Origin: Bacillus sp. OK048
GTDB lineage: Bacteria > Bacillota > Bacilli > Bacillales > Cytobacillaceae
Direction of reading: 5' to 3'
NCBI RefSeq assembly: GCF_900103525.1
Contig: NZ_FNHN01000005.1
Coordinates: 186,001 to 250,000, forward strand
DNA: 64,000 bases
A model generated the notes under the pieces. That model worked only from the letters and a program-made list of their open reading frames with translations, did no database searches and had not been told where the DNA came from. Of the stretch, positions 29,271 through 37,347 are shown piece after piece. Both the position numbers and the translations under genes were made by a program. Each line of letters begins with the position of its first letter. The stretch's first letter is position 1.

Positions 29271-30617
29271 ATGGAATTCATTCACATATACCATACAAAC
29301 GACCTTCATAGCCATTTAAAACGGTGGCCACGAAATCAGCACTTCCTAACAAGCAAAAGAACTCAACATGAAGCAGCTGGAGAAGATTTTTTTCTTTTTG
29401 ACATTGGTGACTTTATTGACCGCTGGCACCCACTTTCCGAAGCGACTCAAGGGCAGGGAAATATAAAGTTGTTAAATGAGGCTGGCTATACAGCCGTTAC
29501 AATTGGAAACAATGAAGGAATCAACTTCCCGTATGAAGGGTTAAATCATTTGTATGACAACAGGGATTTTGATGTAGTAGTTGCTAATCTCTACAATAGC
29601 AAGAATCAACATCCATCATGGCTAATACCTTATAAAATTTACCAGACAAAAAGTGGAACACGAATTGGCGTGATTGGGCTAACAGCTAATTTTTCGCTAC
29701 TTTATGAACTTCTTGGCTGGAAGCTGACCAACCCTATAGAAGAGTTAAAGAGATGGATGGAACCTTTAAAAGAGGACGCGGATATTATCATCCTGCTTTC
29801 CCATCTCGGACTTAATCATGATGAACGAATAGCTGTAGTCTACCCAGAGATAGATGTCATTCTCGGCGGCCATACCCATCATGCACTACCCGAAGGAAAA
29901 CAGGTAGGTCAGACACTTATAGCTGGTGCTGGTAAGCATGGTAGGTTTATTGGACAAGTGACACTACAGGTTGTTGACCGGAAACCAATTCATCAACAGG
30001 CGAAATTGTATAATGTCATGGAGCTTCCGGCAGTCCAAGATGAGAAAGCAGTGGCAAAGGAACTTTACCGAAAAGGAAAGAAATTATTAAATCAAACGAT
30101 AACAACACTAACCAATGATTTGCCACATGATCCATTTCAAGAAACAGAGCTTTCGCAAATTTTATGCCGTGCACTAAGAGAGTGGTGCGATGCGGATTGT
30201 GCGTTTATTAATGGTGGCCTGATTTTGGGACCATTATCAGGAACAGTAACCGCATATGATTTGCTCACTATCTGTCCCCACCCAATCAACCCTTGTAAAA
30301 TCTACCTGACAGGTAAGGAATTAACAGAGGTTTTACTTGAAACAAGAGATGAGAACTGGTCACAGCGACAAATTACAGGTCTTGGGTTTAGGGGAACGAT
30401 TATGGGAATCAGTGTTTACGATGGGATAACGTTTGATGAGAACAACGTTATTTTTATCAATGGTATGGAACTAGAATTAGAAGGAAACTATACATTAGCC
30501 ATTCCAGATATGTTTACCTTTGGACATTTTTTCAAAGAGATTTTTCCAAATAAGAAAAAGGAATATTTTCTTCCCGAGTTTCTGCGGGATTTATTAAAAT
30601 GGAAATTAGAAAAGTAG
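29271..30617 (+). CDS. yunD: Bifunctional metallophosphatase/5'-nucleotidase YunD
   Basis: A 448-residue UshA-like enzyme. The N-terminal metallophosphoesterase domain has HTNDLHSHL (about 8-16), GDFIDRW, GNNEG in place of GNHD, LLSHLG and GGHTHH; the C-terminal 5'-nucleotidase domain runs from about 270. There is no signal peptide, so it should act in the cytoplasm on nucleotides or nucleotide sugars. ATG at 29271 follows aaaggatgc. Upstream yunE and downstream yunC share direction. Confidence 0.88.
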   Translation: MEFIHIYHTNDLHSHLKRWPRNQHFLTSKRTQHEAAGEDFFLFDIGDFIDRWHPLSEATQGQGNIKLLNEAGYTAVTIGNNEGINFPYEGLNHLYDNRDFDVVVANLYNSKNQHPSWLIPYKIYQTKSGTRIGVIGLTANFSLLYELLGWKLTNPIEELKRWMEPLKEDADIIILLSHLGLNHDERIAVVYPEIDVILGGHTHHALPEGKQVGQTLIAGAGKHGRFIGQVTLQVVDRKPIHQQAKLYNVMELPAVQDEKAVAKELYRKGKKLLNQTITTLTNDLPHDPFQETELSQILCRALREWCDADCAFINGGLILGPLSGTVTAYDLLTICPHPINPCKIYLTGKELTEVLLETRDENWSQRQITGLGFRGTIMGISVYDGITFDENNVIFINGMELELEGNYTLAIPDMFTFGHFFKEIFPNKKKEYFLPEFLRDLLKWKLEK

Positions 30618-30689
30618 TCCTAAAGGATAGTATATACACGCTTTTTCTATTTCTTTCATAAGTTGAAGGTATGGAAAGGAGTGTGTAAA

Positions 30690-30992
30690 TTGATTGAGCT
30701 ATCACCGGTAGAAATTAATGGTCACACGTTCTTGGCGGTTACTGTTTTATTACCAAAAACAACACTGCTCTCTGTTAGCAATGATAAAGGATATATCATG
30801 TGCGGTGCTTTAGATGTTGGTTTATTAAATGAGAAATTAAAGGATCGCAAAGTCATAGCCGCCAGAGCGGTGGGGGTAAGAACGATAGAACAGCTCCTTA
30901 ATGCCCCAATGGAGTCTGTTACTGTCGAGGCGGAAAGCTTAGGCATAACAAAAGGTATGATTGGTAAAGATGCCCTGCTGAAAATGGTTTGA
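30690..30992 (+). CDS. yunC: DUF1805 family protein YunC
   Basis: A 100-residue small alpha/beta protein. The family region YIMCGALDVGLLNEKL and RAVGVRTIEQLLNAP is well conserved with B. subtilis YunC. Function unknown. TTG at 30690 was chosen because AAAGGAGTG (30673-30681) is well placed and the length fits the family; a TTG at 30663 would precede the ribosome site. Confidence 0.85.
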   Translation: MIELSPVEINGHTFLAVTVLLPKTTLLSVSNDKGYIMCGALDVGLLNEKLKDRKVIAARAVGVRTIEQLLNAPMESVTVEAESLGITKGMIGKDALLKMV

Positions 30993-31025
30993 AAAGCTTG
31001 CACATTGGTGTAGGCTTTTTTTTAC
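30993..31025 (+). terminator. Terminator of yunC
   Basis: AAAAGCTTGCAC-attg-GTGTAGGCTTTT, a stem with wobble pairs, followed by a T-run. Confidence 0.75.
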
Positions 31026-31082
31026 TTTGAAGGCTAGTTCGTTCTTTTTATGCATACATATAACATGTAAGGGGGGATTTTT

Positions 31083-31838
31083 TTGGCAAAGCTTCGTTTA
31101 CGTCCTAGAAAACGGGGTCCGTTACCTTTCCGATATGTTTTGCTATTATCATTTGTGTTTTTTCTTTTGTCTACTGCACTTGGAATATGGTTGGTGAATA
31201 AAGGGATTGAACCTACGTTAATGAGTTATGCCGAATCTAAGACAAAACAAATTGCCTCACAGGTTATTAATAAGGCGATTAATAAAAAGACGGTTGAAGT
31301 GGGAGATGTCATCGCAATTGAGCCTGGACAGGGTGATGCCCAGCCAAGCGCTAGTCTTAAAACAGAAGTCATTAACCAGAAATTATCTGAAATTACCAAT
31401 GAGATACAAAAGAACCTCAATGCAGCAGAAAAAGGGGATCTTGCCTCTTTAGAGCGTTTAACTGACGTCGATATTGAAGTGAATAGGGAGAAAGAGGATG
31501 GAATTGTTTGGAATGTTCCGTTAGGGCAGGCAACCAACATGGCGTTATTAGGAAATCTTGGTCCCAAGATACCAGTAAGGTTTCATGCGATTGGTGAAGT
31601 ACGACCAGATGTAAAAATTAACCCGAAACCAATGGGGATCAATAATACTTGGATAGATGTTGCTATCCATTTAGAAGTTTCTGTACAAATCATTACCCCT
31701 TTTGCAACCAAGATTACCAGACTCGAACAGAATATTCCGGTGGGGGGAAGGTTGATTCAGGGGGAGGTACCACAATTTTATAATAATGGCGGTGGTGGGG
31801 TTACCCCTTCCATTCAGATACCGGCACCTAAAAATTAA
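31083..31838 (+). CDS. yunB: Sporulation protein YunB
   Basis: A 251-residue protein with a basic N-terminus (KLRLRPRKRG), one TM helix about 19-39 (YVLLLSFVFFLLSTALGIWL) and an external domain to the end. B. subtilis YunB is a mother-cell protein needed for normal sporulation; molecular function unknown. The start is TTG at 31083 behind aaggggggat. It converges on lytH, another sporulation gene, across a long repeat region. Confidence 0.85.
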   Translation: MAKLRLRPRKRGPLPFRYVLLLSFVFFLLSTALGIWLVNKGIEPTLMSYAESKTKQIASQVINKAINKKTVEVGDVIAIEPGQGDAQPSASLKTEVINQKLSEITNEIQKNLNAAEKGDLASLERLTDVDIEVNREKEDGIVWNVPLGQATNMALLGNLGPKIPVRFHAIGEVRPDVKINPKPMGINNTWIDVAIHLEVSVQIITPFATKITRLEQNIPVGGRLIQGEVPQFYNNGGGGVTPSIQIPAPKN

Positions 31839-31866
31839 TAGGACTGTCAAAGGATAGCACTTCTAG

Positions 31867-32030
31867 GATGATGACCAAAATTCATTGAAAAAATCGTAAA
31901 AATGGTAATCATACCATCGATGATGACCAAAACACATGAAAAAATCGTTGAAATGGTCATCATACCATCGATGATGACCAAAATTCATGAAAAAAACATA
32001 AAGATGGTCATCATAAAGCTGATGATAGTA
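31867..32030. repeat. Tandem array B1: 51-52-bp units
   Basis: GATGATGACCAAAA begins units at 31867, 31919 and 31970, and a decayed start lies at 32021 (periods 52, 51, 51). Each unit ends (T)GGTCATCATACCATC-like, forming an ATGATGACC/GGTCATCAT inverted repeat. It is clearly related to array D at 45619. Non-coding despite open frames. Confidence 0.85.
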
Positions 32031-32312
32031 AACAAGTGAATTGTCCTTCATGAAGGGGATGAAGGACATTTCGTGCCGGGTGAACAAGTGAAATGTCTTT
32101 CATGAAGGGGATGAAGGACATTTCGTGCCGGGTGAACAAGTGGAATGTCTTTCATGAAGGGGATGAAGGACATTTCATGCCGGGTGAACAAGTGAAATGT
32201 CTTTCATGAAAGGGATGAAGGACATTTCATACCGGGTGAACAAGTGAATTGTCTTTCATGAAGGGGATGAAGGACATTTCGTGCCGGGTGAACAAGTGAA
32301 ATGTCTTTCATG
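32031..32312. repeat. Tandem array B2: five 52-bp units and a partial sixth, nested in B1
   Basis: Units start at 32031, 32083, 32135, 32187, 32239 and 32291 (period 52 exactly; the last is cut after about 20 bases). Each contains the hairpin GAAATGTCCTTCAT...ATGAAGGACATTTC. Copies are nearly identical, so the expansion is recent. The partial unit runs straight into a B1-type unit (TCATGACCAAAACTC), so B2 grew inside the B1 array. Confidence 0.9.
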
Positions 32313-32392
32313 ACCAAAACTCACAAAAAAAAATCATAAAAATGGTCATCATACCATCGCATGAGAATGGCTGTCGAGACTTTCTCGACAGC

Positions 32393-32424
32393 CTAAGGAC
32401 TGTCAAAGGACAGTCCTTATTTTT
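32393..32424. terminator. Terminator at the 3' end of lytH / array B
   Basis: AAGGACTGTC-aaa-GGACAGTCCTT followed by ATTTTTTC on the plus strand. It overlaps the lytH stop region. The T-run on plus suits transcripts coming from yunB through the repeats. Confidence 0.7.
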
Positions 32425-33403
32425 TCTTCAATGCTTGTCTTTCTTGCTGCTTCCACAAACCTAAATGTGGAGTGGGGTCAAAGGACCATTCGGTATAACC
32501 ATTGTCTTTATACATTCCATAGTGCAAATGAGGCGGGAATTTCCCTGATGTCCCTGGTGGACCATACCCAGAACTGCCGACACCACCAATCAAGGTACCG
32601 GGTTCAACGATTTGCCCTACTTTAAGGTCTTTAGCAAAGCCACTAAGGTGTGCAAAATAATGATACGTATTATTAATATCACGAATTCCAACTCGCCAGC
32701 CACCGAACTTATTCCAGCCCTTCATTTCTACAATTCCATAGTTTGTTGCTCGAACAGGAACACCGTAGCCTGCAAAAATATCTGTACCCTCGTGCATTCT
32801 TCTGCCACCCCAGCCCCTCGCATCACCCCAGGTACTGCGATAGCTGTGATTGCTTCGTATAGGTAAAGGGAAAACATGTTTATCTAAATCTAATCGACCG
32901 AAATGGCGGTATACCTTTGCCTTGTCAACGATAATACCAACGGTCTTGTCACGTTGATAATAGTTCCATAATCCAATTTTGATATTATCATGATCGATTC
33001 CGTATGAGAGAAGATAATTGGCAAACGCATATAAGACATCTTCATCACTTTTTAAGCTGGCTTTTCCATCCCCATCCCCGTCCACACCCATACCATTGAA
33101 AAATTGGATGATTGCGGGGTTTTCTTCTGCAGGATCGGGATTGGCAGCTCCTGCCCATTTTTCCGGAGTAAAATAGATACCAATCACACTTTCAGGTTTC
33201 GGTAAGTCCTTGCGAACCTGGCGAATATTTCTTTCGTATTGATCGATAGCTGCTAAATAATACCAAGGCAGTTGGGTAACGGTTTCCACCTTTTTATATA
33301 ATTTCATTCTCTCTTGATACTCATCAGGACTTTTAGAATGAGCATCCCCAAGAGAAAGGCTCATAATTAAGAGGAAAGTTCCGATTATTAGAAAAACCCG
33401 CAC
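32417..33403 (-). CDS. lytH: Sporulation peptidoglycan endopeptidase LytH (M23)
   Basis: Exported cell-wall hydrolase of 328 residues. Signal peptide about 1-23 (MRVFLIIGTFLLIMSLSLGD), a helical middle domain, and a C-terminal LytM/M23 zinc peptidase with HEGTD (the H-x3-D metal motif) and HLHYG (H-x-H). B. subtilis LytH (YunA) trims peptide side chains during spore cortex maturation, and the position beside yunB is the same. ATG at 33403 follows cggaaggaggattt on the minus strand. sigmaK control is likely from the family, not read here. Confidence 0.9.
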   Translation of the reverse strand: MRVFLIIGTFLLIMSLSLGDAHSKSPDEYQERMKLYKKVETVTQLPWYYLAAIDQYERNIRQVRKDLPKPESVIGIYFTPEKWAGAANPDPAEENPAIIQFFNGMGVDGDGDGKASLKSDEDVLYAFANYLLSYGIDHDNIKIGLWNYYQRDKTVGIIVDKAKVYRHFGRLDLDKHVFPLPIRSNHSYRSTWGDARGWGGRRMHEGTDIFAGYGVPVRATNYGIVEMKGWNKFGGWRVGIRDINNTYHYFAHLSGFAKDLKVGQIVEPGTLIGGVGSSGYGPPGTSGKFPPHLHYGMYKDNGYTEWSFDPTPHLGLWKQQERQALKKK

Positions 33404-33567
33404 AGAAATCCTCCTTCCGATTATTGTATGACTTTAGTTTATGATTTCTAGGCTATTTCATAATGGTCAATAATTGGAAATAGGCTATACAAAAGCTGGT
33501 CTGCTTGTCCTTGTCACAAAAAATATGGTAAAGTGACATGGAGCGATCACAGTAAGGAGTGAAAAAA

Positions 33568-34488
33568 TTGAGCAGGAATGAAGAATATTTACGCAAACCT
33601 GACTGGTTAAAAATAAAATTAAATACAAATGAACATTATACAGGCCTGAAAAAAATGATGCGTGAAAAGAATTTACATACCGTATGCGAAGAGGCACGAT
33701 GTCCGAATATCCACGAATGCTGGGCTGAAAGAAGAACCGCTACCTTCATGATTCTCGGTGACACTTGTACACGCGCCTGCCGCTTTTGTGCGGTTAAAAC
33801 AGGACTCCCAACAGAATTAGACTTACAGGAACCAGAACGAGTAGCAGACTCCGTCCAATTAATGAACCTGAAACATGCTGTCGTTACTGCTGTAGCACGT
33901 GATGATTTAAAAGATGGTGGTGCAGCCGTTTTTGCTGAAACGGTTCGTGCAATCAGAAGGAAGAATCCTTTTACAAGCATTGAAGTCCTTCCTTCAGATA
34001 TGGGTGGCAAGGAAGAAAATTTAGCTTTATTAATGGAGGCTAAGCCTGACATCTTGAATCATAATATTGAAACGGTAAAACGGCTGACTCCAAGAGTGAG
34101 AGCGCGAGCGAAGTATGACCGTTCACTTGAGTTCTTACGCAGAGCGAAAGAGATGCAGCCAACTATTCCTACAAAATCAAGCTTAATGGTTGGGCTGGGG
34201 GAAACAAAAGAAGAAATCATCGAGGTAATGGATGACCTTCGAGCAAATAATGTCGATATTATGACGATTGGACAATATCTACAACCGTCCAAGAGCCATT
34301 TAAAAGTAGAGAAATATTATCGTCCAGAAGAATTTGCAGAACTGCGTGACATTGCCCTCACAAAAGGGTTTAGTCACTGTGAGGCTGGCCCATTAGTACG
34401 TTCATCCTACCATGCAGATGAGCAAGTTAATGCAGCGGCAAAGCACAAACAATTGTTAGGTGAAACCGAAGAAGTAAAAGAAGCATAG
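33568..34488 (+). CDS. lipA: Lipoyl synthase
   Basis: Radical-SAM enzyme of 306 residues that inserts two sulfurs into protein-bound octanoyl groups to make lipoate. Radical-SAM cluster CTRACRFC (Cys67, Cys71, Cys74); auxiliary cluster cysteines Cys40, Cys45, Cys51 ([12 protein letters not shown]). Near-identical layout to B. subtilis LipA. The start is TTG at 33568, placed 8 bases after taaggag; a GTG at 33559 overlaps that site and is less likely. It depends on the Suf system and serves GcvH-type carriers, both encoded in this window. Confidence 0.97.
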   Translation: MSRNEEYLRKPDWLKIKLNTNEHYTGLKKMMREKNLHTVCEEARCPNIHECWAERRTATFMILGDTCTRACRFCAVKTGLPTELDLQEPERVADSVQLMNLKHAVVTAVARDDLKDGGAAVFAETVRAIRRKNPFTSIEVLPSDMGGKEENLALLMEAKPDILNHNIETVKRLTPRVRARAKYDRSLEFLRRAKEMQPTIPTKSSLMVGLGETKEEIIEVMDDLRANNVDIMTIGQYLQPSKSHLKVEKYYRPEEFAELRDIALTKGFSHCEAGPLVRSSYHADEQVNAAAKHKQLLGETEEVKEA

Positions 34489-34490
34489 AA

Positions 34491-34612
34491 TGAAAAGCGG
34501 AAGCGCCTTGCTTAGGGGCGACAGGCATAAGACGAGTAGGCAGGAAGGTTGCTCTTTAACCTTCTTGACGGATTGCTTGTGACCCCGAGCCCCTAGGCGC
34601 TGTAGCTAGACA
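34491..34612. repeat. GC-rich intergenic repeat family 2 (copy 1)
   Basis: About 120 bases from GAAAAGCGGAAGCGCC to GCGCTGTAGCTAGACAG between lipA and its terminator. It is the reverse complement of most of 38139-38265 (shared: AGGGGCGACAGGCATAAGACGAG-type segment, the AAGGTT/AACCTT hairpin, GACCCCGAGCCCCTAGGCGC). More GC-rich than its surroundings and strongly self-pairing. Non-coding. Confidence 0.8.
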
Positions 34613-34614
34613 GG

Positions 34615-34657
34615 AAAAAAGAGTTCAGTCCTAAAATTGGCTGAACTCTTTTGTTTT
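34615..34657 (+). terminator. Terminator of lipA
   Basis: AAAAAAGAGTTCAG...CTGAACTCTTTTGTTTT. The repeat at 34491 separates it from the lipA stop. Confidence 0.85.
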
Positions 34658-34678
34658 AGACAGGTTTGGGAACGATGG

Positions 34679-35329
34679 TTAGCGACGATTATTTGTGTTC
34701 ATCACATCATCACGTGTAGCACCATTTTCGTCTTCACTTTCGCTCATTCGATTACCCTGTGGAGACTTTTTCATTTGTTTAACTAAATTATCGACTGAAT
34801 TTCTGGCATTTTTACTTGTTGAATCCATATTTGCAAGATTTTCTACATCGCGCATTAAGTTTTTATCGTCCGTTACATACACATGATAAAATCTCGGAAC
34901 AACGGACATTGCCGTTTTTTTAACCTGGTCTGCTGTTTGGTTACGGTCCTTTGTATCAGAACTATAGGCAATGAGCACCTCCTGGTCTGTCACCAAAGTA
35001 GCCACATCATTTACATTTGGAATATCTGTGCTAAACTGACTAATAATATTGGCGACTTGTTCTCGGTTTACCGCTGAATAATGCTCCATACCACCACGGT
35101 CGTTCTGGATAGGACTTTTTTGATGACGAACAAAGCCATAATTGTCACTTACATTCCGAACACCTTGACTGCCACCTTCGTTATATAGTTCTTCTCGTTT
35201 ATTATTAACATTTATTGTATCTCCACTTTTTTCATACACATCGCGATTAGCCATATCCTTTGAGCAGCCAGCAGCGAATAGAAGTAAACAAAATCCAATA
35301 ATTATCGACCACTTTTTCACGTAATGCAC
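34679..35329 (-). CDS. yutC: YhcN/YlaJ family sporulation lipoprotein
   Basis: A 216-residue lipoprotein. Signal peptide with lipobox AAGC (Cys22), then a low-complexity Asn/Glu/Gly-rich stretch, and a YhcN-like domain about 90-180 (VANIISQFSTDIPNVNDVATLVTDQEVLIAY). Members are found in the forespore membrane and coat of Bacillus spores; function is unclear. B. subtilis YutC occupies the same place after lipA. ATG at 35329 follows aaaaaggaggtgcatt. Confidence 0.85.
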   Translation of the reverse strand: MHYVKKWSIIIGFCLLLFAAGCSKDMANRDVYEKSGDTINVNNKREELYNEGGSQGVRNVSDNYGFVRHQKSPIQNDRGGMEHYSAVNREQVANIISQFSTDIPNVNDVATLVTDQEVLIAYSSDTKDRNQTADQVKKTAMSVVPRFYHVYVTDDKNLMRDVENLANMDSTSKNARNSVDNLVKQMKKSPQGNRMSESEDENGATRDDVMNTNNRR

Positions 35330-35435
35330 CTCCTTTTTATAGAATTGCCAAATAACTGATTTTTTTTCTTAGTAATTGATGGTGAATCGGTTATAATGAA
35401 AGAAGGATTGACTGGTAAAATATTGAGGTGAGTAC

Positions 35436-35711
35436 ATGATCAGTATCAATGGTTCGACATATGAAATTGTGCAGGAACGCAGAGAGGCATTTAATGAGGA
35501 AGCCTTAAAGGCACGGTATAGTGAAATATTATCTAGATATGATTATATTGTTGGGGATTGGGGATATGGCCAGCTCCGGCTAAAAGGCTTTTTTGATGAT
35601 CAGAATCAAAAGGCTACCTTTGATACCAAAATCAGTACATTAAATGAGTATTTGTATGAATATTGTAATTTTGGCTGTGCCTATTTTGTATTAAAAAGAG
35701 TGAAAAAGTAA
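35436..35711 (+). CDS. yutD: YutD family protein
   Basis: A 91-residue soluble protein. The family segment YDYIVGDWGYGQLRLKGFF and the Cys-containing YEYCNFGCAYFVLKRV are present. Widespread in Firmicutes; function unknown. ATG at 35436 follows gaggtgagtac. Shares a bidirectional hairpin with the next, converging gene. Confidence 0.88.
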   Translation: MISINGSTYEIVQERREAFNEEALKARYSEILSRYDYIVGDWGYGQLRLKGFFDDQNQKATFDTKISTLNEYLYEYCNFGCAYFVLKRVKK

Positions 35712-35743
35712 AACAGCTCGCCCTAATGGCGAGCTGTTTTACT
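35710..35743. terminator. Bidirectional terminator yutD / 35739-36023
   Basis: AAACAGCTCGCC-ctaat-GGCGAGCTGTTTT, a perfect 12-bp stem between converging genes. Confidence 0.88.
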
Positions 35744-36023
35744 GATTATAAGGAGGCTGCTCGTCACTATCAGGGTCATCGTGTGTAGGGTGAGCACCAT
35801 CCATTTGCCGAGGGATATTCTGATGAAAGGTTTTATCCTCATAATTAAAGTTGCTATAATATCGCTGCCCTTCTTGCCACGGAGTGCTTTTGTTCTCAAC
35901 CGGTTCATCTTTACGAAAAGATGATCCATATGAACCCTCTGGAAATTCTTCTGCAGTTAAAAAGTTCTTTTGTTTTTCAACATTCGATAAATCAAAATAG
36001 TTCCTTGATTTTTTTTCGACCAT
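35739..36023 (-). CDS. Conserved Bacillus hypothetical protein (acidic, Asn/Gln/Pro-rich)
   Basis: A 94-residue protein without signal peptide or TM. Contains NYFDLSNVEKQKNFLTAEEFPEGSYGS fragments (quoted in part) and a Pro/Asp-rich tail (HDDPDSDEQPPYNQ). Similar small proteins occur in other Bacillus genomes under the name cytosolic protein, but no function is known. The start is supported by aaaggagtgataat. It likely forms a two-gene unit with, or a separate transcript from, the DUF3055 gene 47 bases upstream. Confidence 0.65.
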   Translation of the reverse strand: MVEKKSRNYFDLSNVEKQKNFLTAEEFPEGSYGSSFRKDEPVENKSTPWQEGQRYYSNFNYEDKTFHQNIPRQMDGAHPTHDDPDSDEQPPYNQ

Positions 36024-36070
36024 ATTATCACTCCTTTTGTTCTTATTATGTAAGAAGGAGTGATAAATAA

Positions 36071-36337
36071 TTAAAGTAATTCTAACAAAAAGCTACGTAA
36101 TTCTTCGGCATCCTCTTCATTCAATTGAAAAGCATATTCTAAATACCCTTCCTCTTTTAAATCATCCTCACCAATGATTGCAAAACGATTACCTTGAATA
36201 TCGAGTACTAGATGCTTTCCAAAATGACGATCGGTTTTTACGATAGCCAAATCGAAGCGTTGATTGTCACCAACAAAGCTGACAAAACGTGTTTTTGTAT
36301 CCTCTGTATCATCATATAAGAAAAAACGTTCTTTCAT
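36071..36337 (-). CDS. DUF3055 family protein
   Basis: An 88-residue acidic protein. MKERFFLYDDTEDTKTRFVS and HLVLDIQGNRFAIIG match the DUF3055 (SAV4026-like) family of Firmicutes. No catalytic residues can be named. ATG at 36337 follows aaaggagaacacct. Function unknown. Confidence 0.8.
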   Translation of the reverse strand: MKERFFLYDDTEDTKTRFVSFVGDNQRFDLAIVKTDRHFGKHLVLDIQGNRFAIIGEDDLKEEGYLEYAFQLNEEDAEELRSFLLELL

Positions 36338-36483
36338 GTAGGTGTTCTCCTTTAGTTAATTTCTTCATCCTCTTTATAGTACCAAATAATAAGTCGGTGG
36401 GGGAATATTGAAGTAAATAGAATATTGTTAAAAGTTTACTGAAAGAAAGGCTCTTTCCTGAAAGATTATTAGAGGATTAACTT

Positions 36484-36630
36484 AATTACCACAAAGCCAG
36501 AAAAAACACGTTAACGGTCATCAGAGAAGCCAACTGATTACCACAAAGCCAGAAAAAGCACGTTAACGGTCATCAGAGAAGCCATCTGATTACCGTGAAG
36601 CCAGAAAAAACACGTTAACGGTCATCAGTG
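36484..36630. repeat. Tandem array C: three 52-bp units
   Basis: ATTACCACAAAGCCAGAAAA-type units begin at about 36484, 36536 and 36588 (period 52). Each has TGATTACC at the start and GGTCATCA at the end, with CACGTTAACG inside. The interval 36338-36823 holds no gene, only this array, AT-rich flanks and the yutE promoter region. It lies between diverging genes, unlike the other arrays. Confidence 0.85.
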
Positions 36631-36823
36631 GTCGCTTGTAATTATGAAATTAACCTAGAAAGATCAGGGCTGCTATCTTCGGATCCTATAATGTGGACTG
36701 AAGTTAATAAAAGCAACGAAAATTGCGAAAACAGCATAAAGAAAAAACGAATACTGTCACATTGTGTTAGAATATACTTATTATTGTCGTAAGCTGCTTA
36801 ATAATGAATGAGGAAGTGATGGT

Positions 36824-37258
36824 ATGTACTTTGTAGACCGTGAAAAGTTGGAGCTAACATTGGTTTTCTTAGAAAAACAAATCCAGCTATTTTCAAGCCA
36901 GGAACGTTGGTCAACGCCGCTAGAAAAAGCAGCTTTGGAAAGAGTAACACATCTAGTGATTGAGTCGCTACTAGATGTGGGTAACGCAATCATTGATGGA
37001 TTCATTATGAGAGACCCTGGGAGTTATGATGACATTATTGATATCTTAATCGATGAAAAGGTCATTACTGCTGAATCAGGAAAGAGCCTAAAAATACTTA
37101 TCCAGAATCGTAAAGTACTCGTACAGTTATATACAGATATCGATCATATTGAACTTCAGAAGCAGTTTGTTGACAATATGAATGTGTTAGCATTATTTCC
37201 TAAAAATGTACGAGATTACATTAAGAATGAACTTGGTCCAGTATCAGCATTTAATTAA
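36824..37258 (+). CDS. yutE: DUF86 / HepT-like protein YutE
   Basis: A 144-residue all-helical HEPN-superfamily protein of the DUF86 type (RVTHLVIESLLDVGNAIIDGF in part; RDPGSYDDIIDILIDEKVI). DUF86 proteins are often the HepT toxin beside a MntA nucleotidyltransferase, but there is none here; YutE is a lone, housekeeping-type member in Bacillus. Function unknown. ATG at 36824 follows gaggaagtgatggt. A terminator follows. Confidence 0.85.
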   Translation: MYFVDREKLELTLVFLEKQIQLFSSQERWSTPLEKAALERVTHLVIESLLDVGNAIIDGFIMRDPGSYDDIIDILIDEKVITAESGKSLKILIQNRKVLVQLYTDIDHIELQKQFVDNMNVLALFPKNVRDYIKNELGPVSAFN

Positions 37259-37263
37259 TACGT

Positions 37264-37299
37264 TTCAAAAAGGATCGCCGCATGCGATCCTTTTTACAT
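37264..37299 (+). terminator. Terminator of yutE
   Basis: AAAAAGGATCGC-cgcat-GCGATCCTTTTT, perfect 12-bp stem and T-run. Confidence 0.9.
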
Positions 37300-37347
37300 A
37301 ATGAAAAGAAATGGGAACGGAAATGATACTTAATAGGAGTGATTAGC

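Larger units (their letters stand above)
31840..32415. repeat. Composite repeat locus bounded by duplicated terminator sequence
   Basis: The yunB-lytH interval (578 bases) has no gene. Left edge: AGGACTGTCAAAGGATAG (31840-31857). Right edge: AAGGACTGTCAAAGGACAG (32395-32413), which forms the lytH-side terminator. Between them lie array B1 (31867-32030), array B2 (32031-32312), a last B1-type unit (about 32308-32358), and the hairpin GGCTGTCGAGA-ctt-TCTCGACAGCC (32368-32392). The second hairpin recurs at 45853-45877 in another array. Confidence 0.8.

Noticed and set aside
31863..32087. Minus-strand frame encoding FGHHRWYDDHFNDFF-like repeats
   Set aside because: Shadow of array B1; no start signal and no conserved protein character.
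36824..37258. YutE as half of a HepT/MntA toxin-antitoxin pair
   Set aside because: No nucleotidyltransferase gene on either side, and the gene sits in conserved housekeeping synteny.
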